A program made the position numbers and the translations under genes. Under the pieces are notes generated by a model. The model had not been told where the DNA came from and ran no database searches. It saw nothing but the letters and a program-made list of their open reading frames with translations. 5,579 nucleotides of DNA from CAVSWN01 sp046728115. Its GTDB lineage: Bacteria > Acidobacteriota > Vicinamibacteria > Vicinamibacterales > CAVVIG01. Below are positions 5,219 through 5,579 of this stretch, one piece after another (the first letter of the stretch is position 1; each line of letters begins with the position of its first letter). Where the stretch lies: positions 1 through 5,579 of the forward strand of contig JBKPDW010000344.1 of assembly GCA_046728115.1 (NCBI GenBank), read 5' to 3'.

Positions 5219-5579
5219 ATGCTGCTCAATCCTGAGCGGTTCGTCCGATGGTTTGAGCGGCAGACGCCGGAACTCGTCGCCTCGAACAACCCTTCAACCT
5301 AGGTCGTGGTTTTGTTGTGCAATCCGGGAGAAAGCAAAGAGACGCCCGCAGGTCGCGAGCACCTCGCCCAGTTCCGGGGATTTCGGGACGGCAACATCCC
5401 GCTCGAAACTGTCCTGGCATTCCCTCGTTTGAAGCGTGGAGGATTCGGACGGTTCTTTCACAAAGGGCTCGGTCTCGACCTCGGCGAACTCGTTGTGGCG
5501 AACGTCGCATGGTGTGCGACGGCGGGCAACAAAATATCCGTGGACGATGCTGGGGCGATGTTTTTGCGAAACATACACC
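5219..5579 (+). pseudogene. Uracil-DNA-glycosylase-superfamily-like gene, interrupted by amber codon and frameshift, partial
   Basis: ATG 5219-5221 follows GAGGAG (5205-5210) by 8 nt. The frame reads MLLNPERFVRWFERQTPELV and on to NNPST at codon 27, then TAG at 5300-5302. It resumes with VVVLLCNPGESKETPAGREH, a Phe/Gly-rich stretch FPRLKRGGFGRFFHKGLGLD, and GELVVANVAWCATAGNK. The NPG loop after a hydrophobic strand and the later VVANVAWC-x3-GN segment resemble motif 1 and the V-x-N-x-x-x-C-x-P-x-x-N region of uracil-DNA glycosylases of families 4 and 5; the match is from memory and not secure. After A4 at 5531-5534 the reading is poor in frame, but dropping one A gives KYPWTMLGRCFCETYT to the window edge, which looks like a proper continuation. 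The gene therefore carries two lesions, unless sequencing errors explain them. An in-frame ATG at 5201 lacks a ribosome binding site. Confidence 0.6.

Noticed and set aside
5294..5578. Minus-strand open frame of 94 codons at the right edge
   Set aside because: The plus strand gives a much more protein-like sequence across the same bases once the amber codon and the A-run slip are allowed for.

Overview
The window is high-GC bacterial DNA. Its flavour points to a soil or sediment Acidobacteriota, possibly class Vicinamibacteria. The grounds are a TolB/PD40 C-terminal tail of the kind common in acidobacterial proteins, a DUF6152-like secreted protein, a PQQ-sugar-dehydrogenase remnant, and a scattered palindrome with core CCGCCTGAAGGCGG. 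The lineage is inference only; there is no rRNA or marker gene here.

Layout. At 1-96 (-) lies a scrap of a PLP-dependent class I/II aminotransferase, running off the left edge. Exactly where it fades, a (+) scrap of a TolB/PD40-type beta-propeller begins (about 93-415) and carries an internal frameshift. It converges on an intact (-) pair at 433-2752: an ABC exporter half-transporter (TTG start, strong GGAGG) and, 10 nt downstream, a small cupin with a very basic N-terminal tail. Their upstream region holds a plausible -10 box, a perfect 7-bp inverted repeat and one copy of the repeated palindrome. At 3156-3463 (+) is an orphan, frameshifted C-terminus of a PQQ-dependent sugar dehydrogenase. 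A second intact (-) pair follows at 3591-4783: a secreted 229-residue protein of unknown function and a DUF6152-like secreted protein. At 5219-5579 (+) is a gene with a good ribosome binding site that is interrupted by an in-frame amber codon (codon 28) and later by a one-base slip in an A4 run. Its sequence resembles the uracil-DNA-glycosylase superfamily and runs off the right edge.

How it fits together. All four intact genes are on the minus strand and form two likely two-gene transcription units: an export pump plus cupin, and two secreted proteins. Every plus-strand coding trace is broken. This suggests either a decaying segment with intact islands or raw sequence with uncorrected indels. 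I found no CRISPR array, tRNA, rRNA, transposase or defence system, and no convincing undescribed system. The most interesting items are the basic-tailed cupin coupled to the exporter, the uncharacterised secreted pair, the three-copy palindrome and the multiply interrupted glycosylase-like gene.
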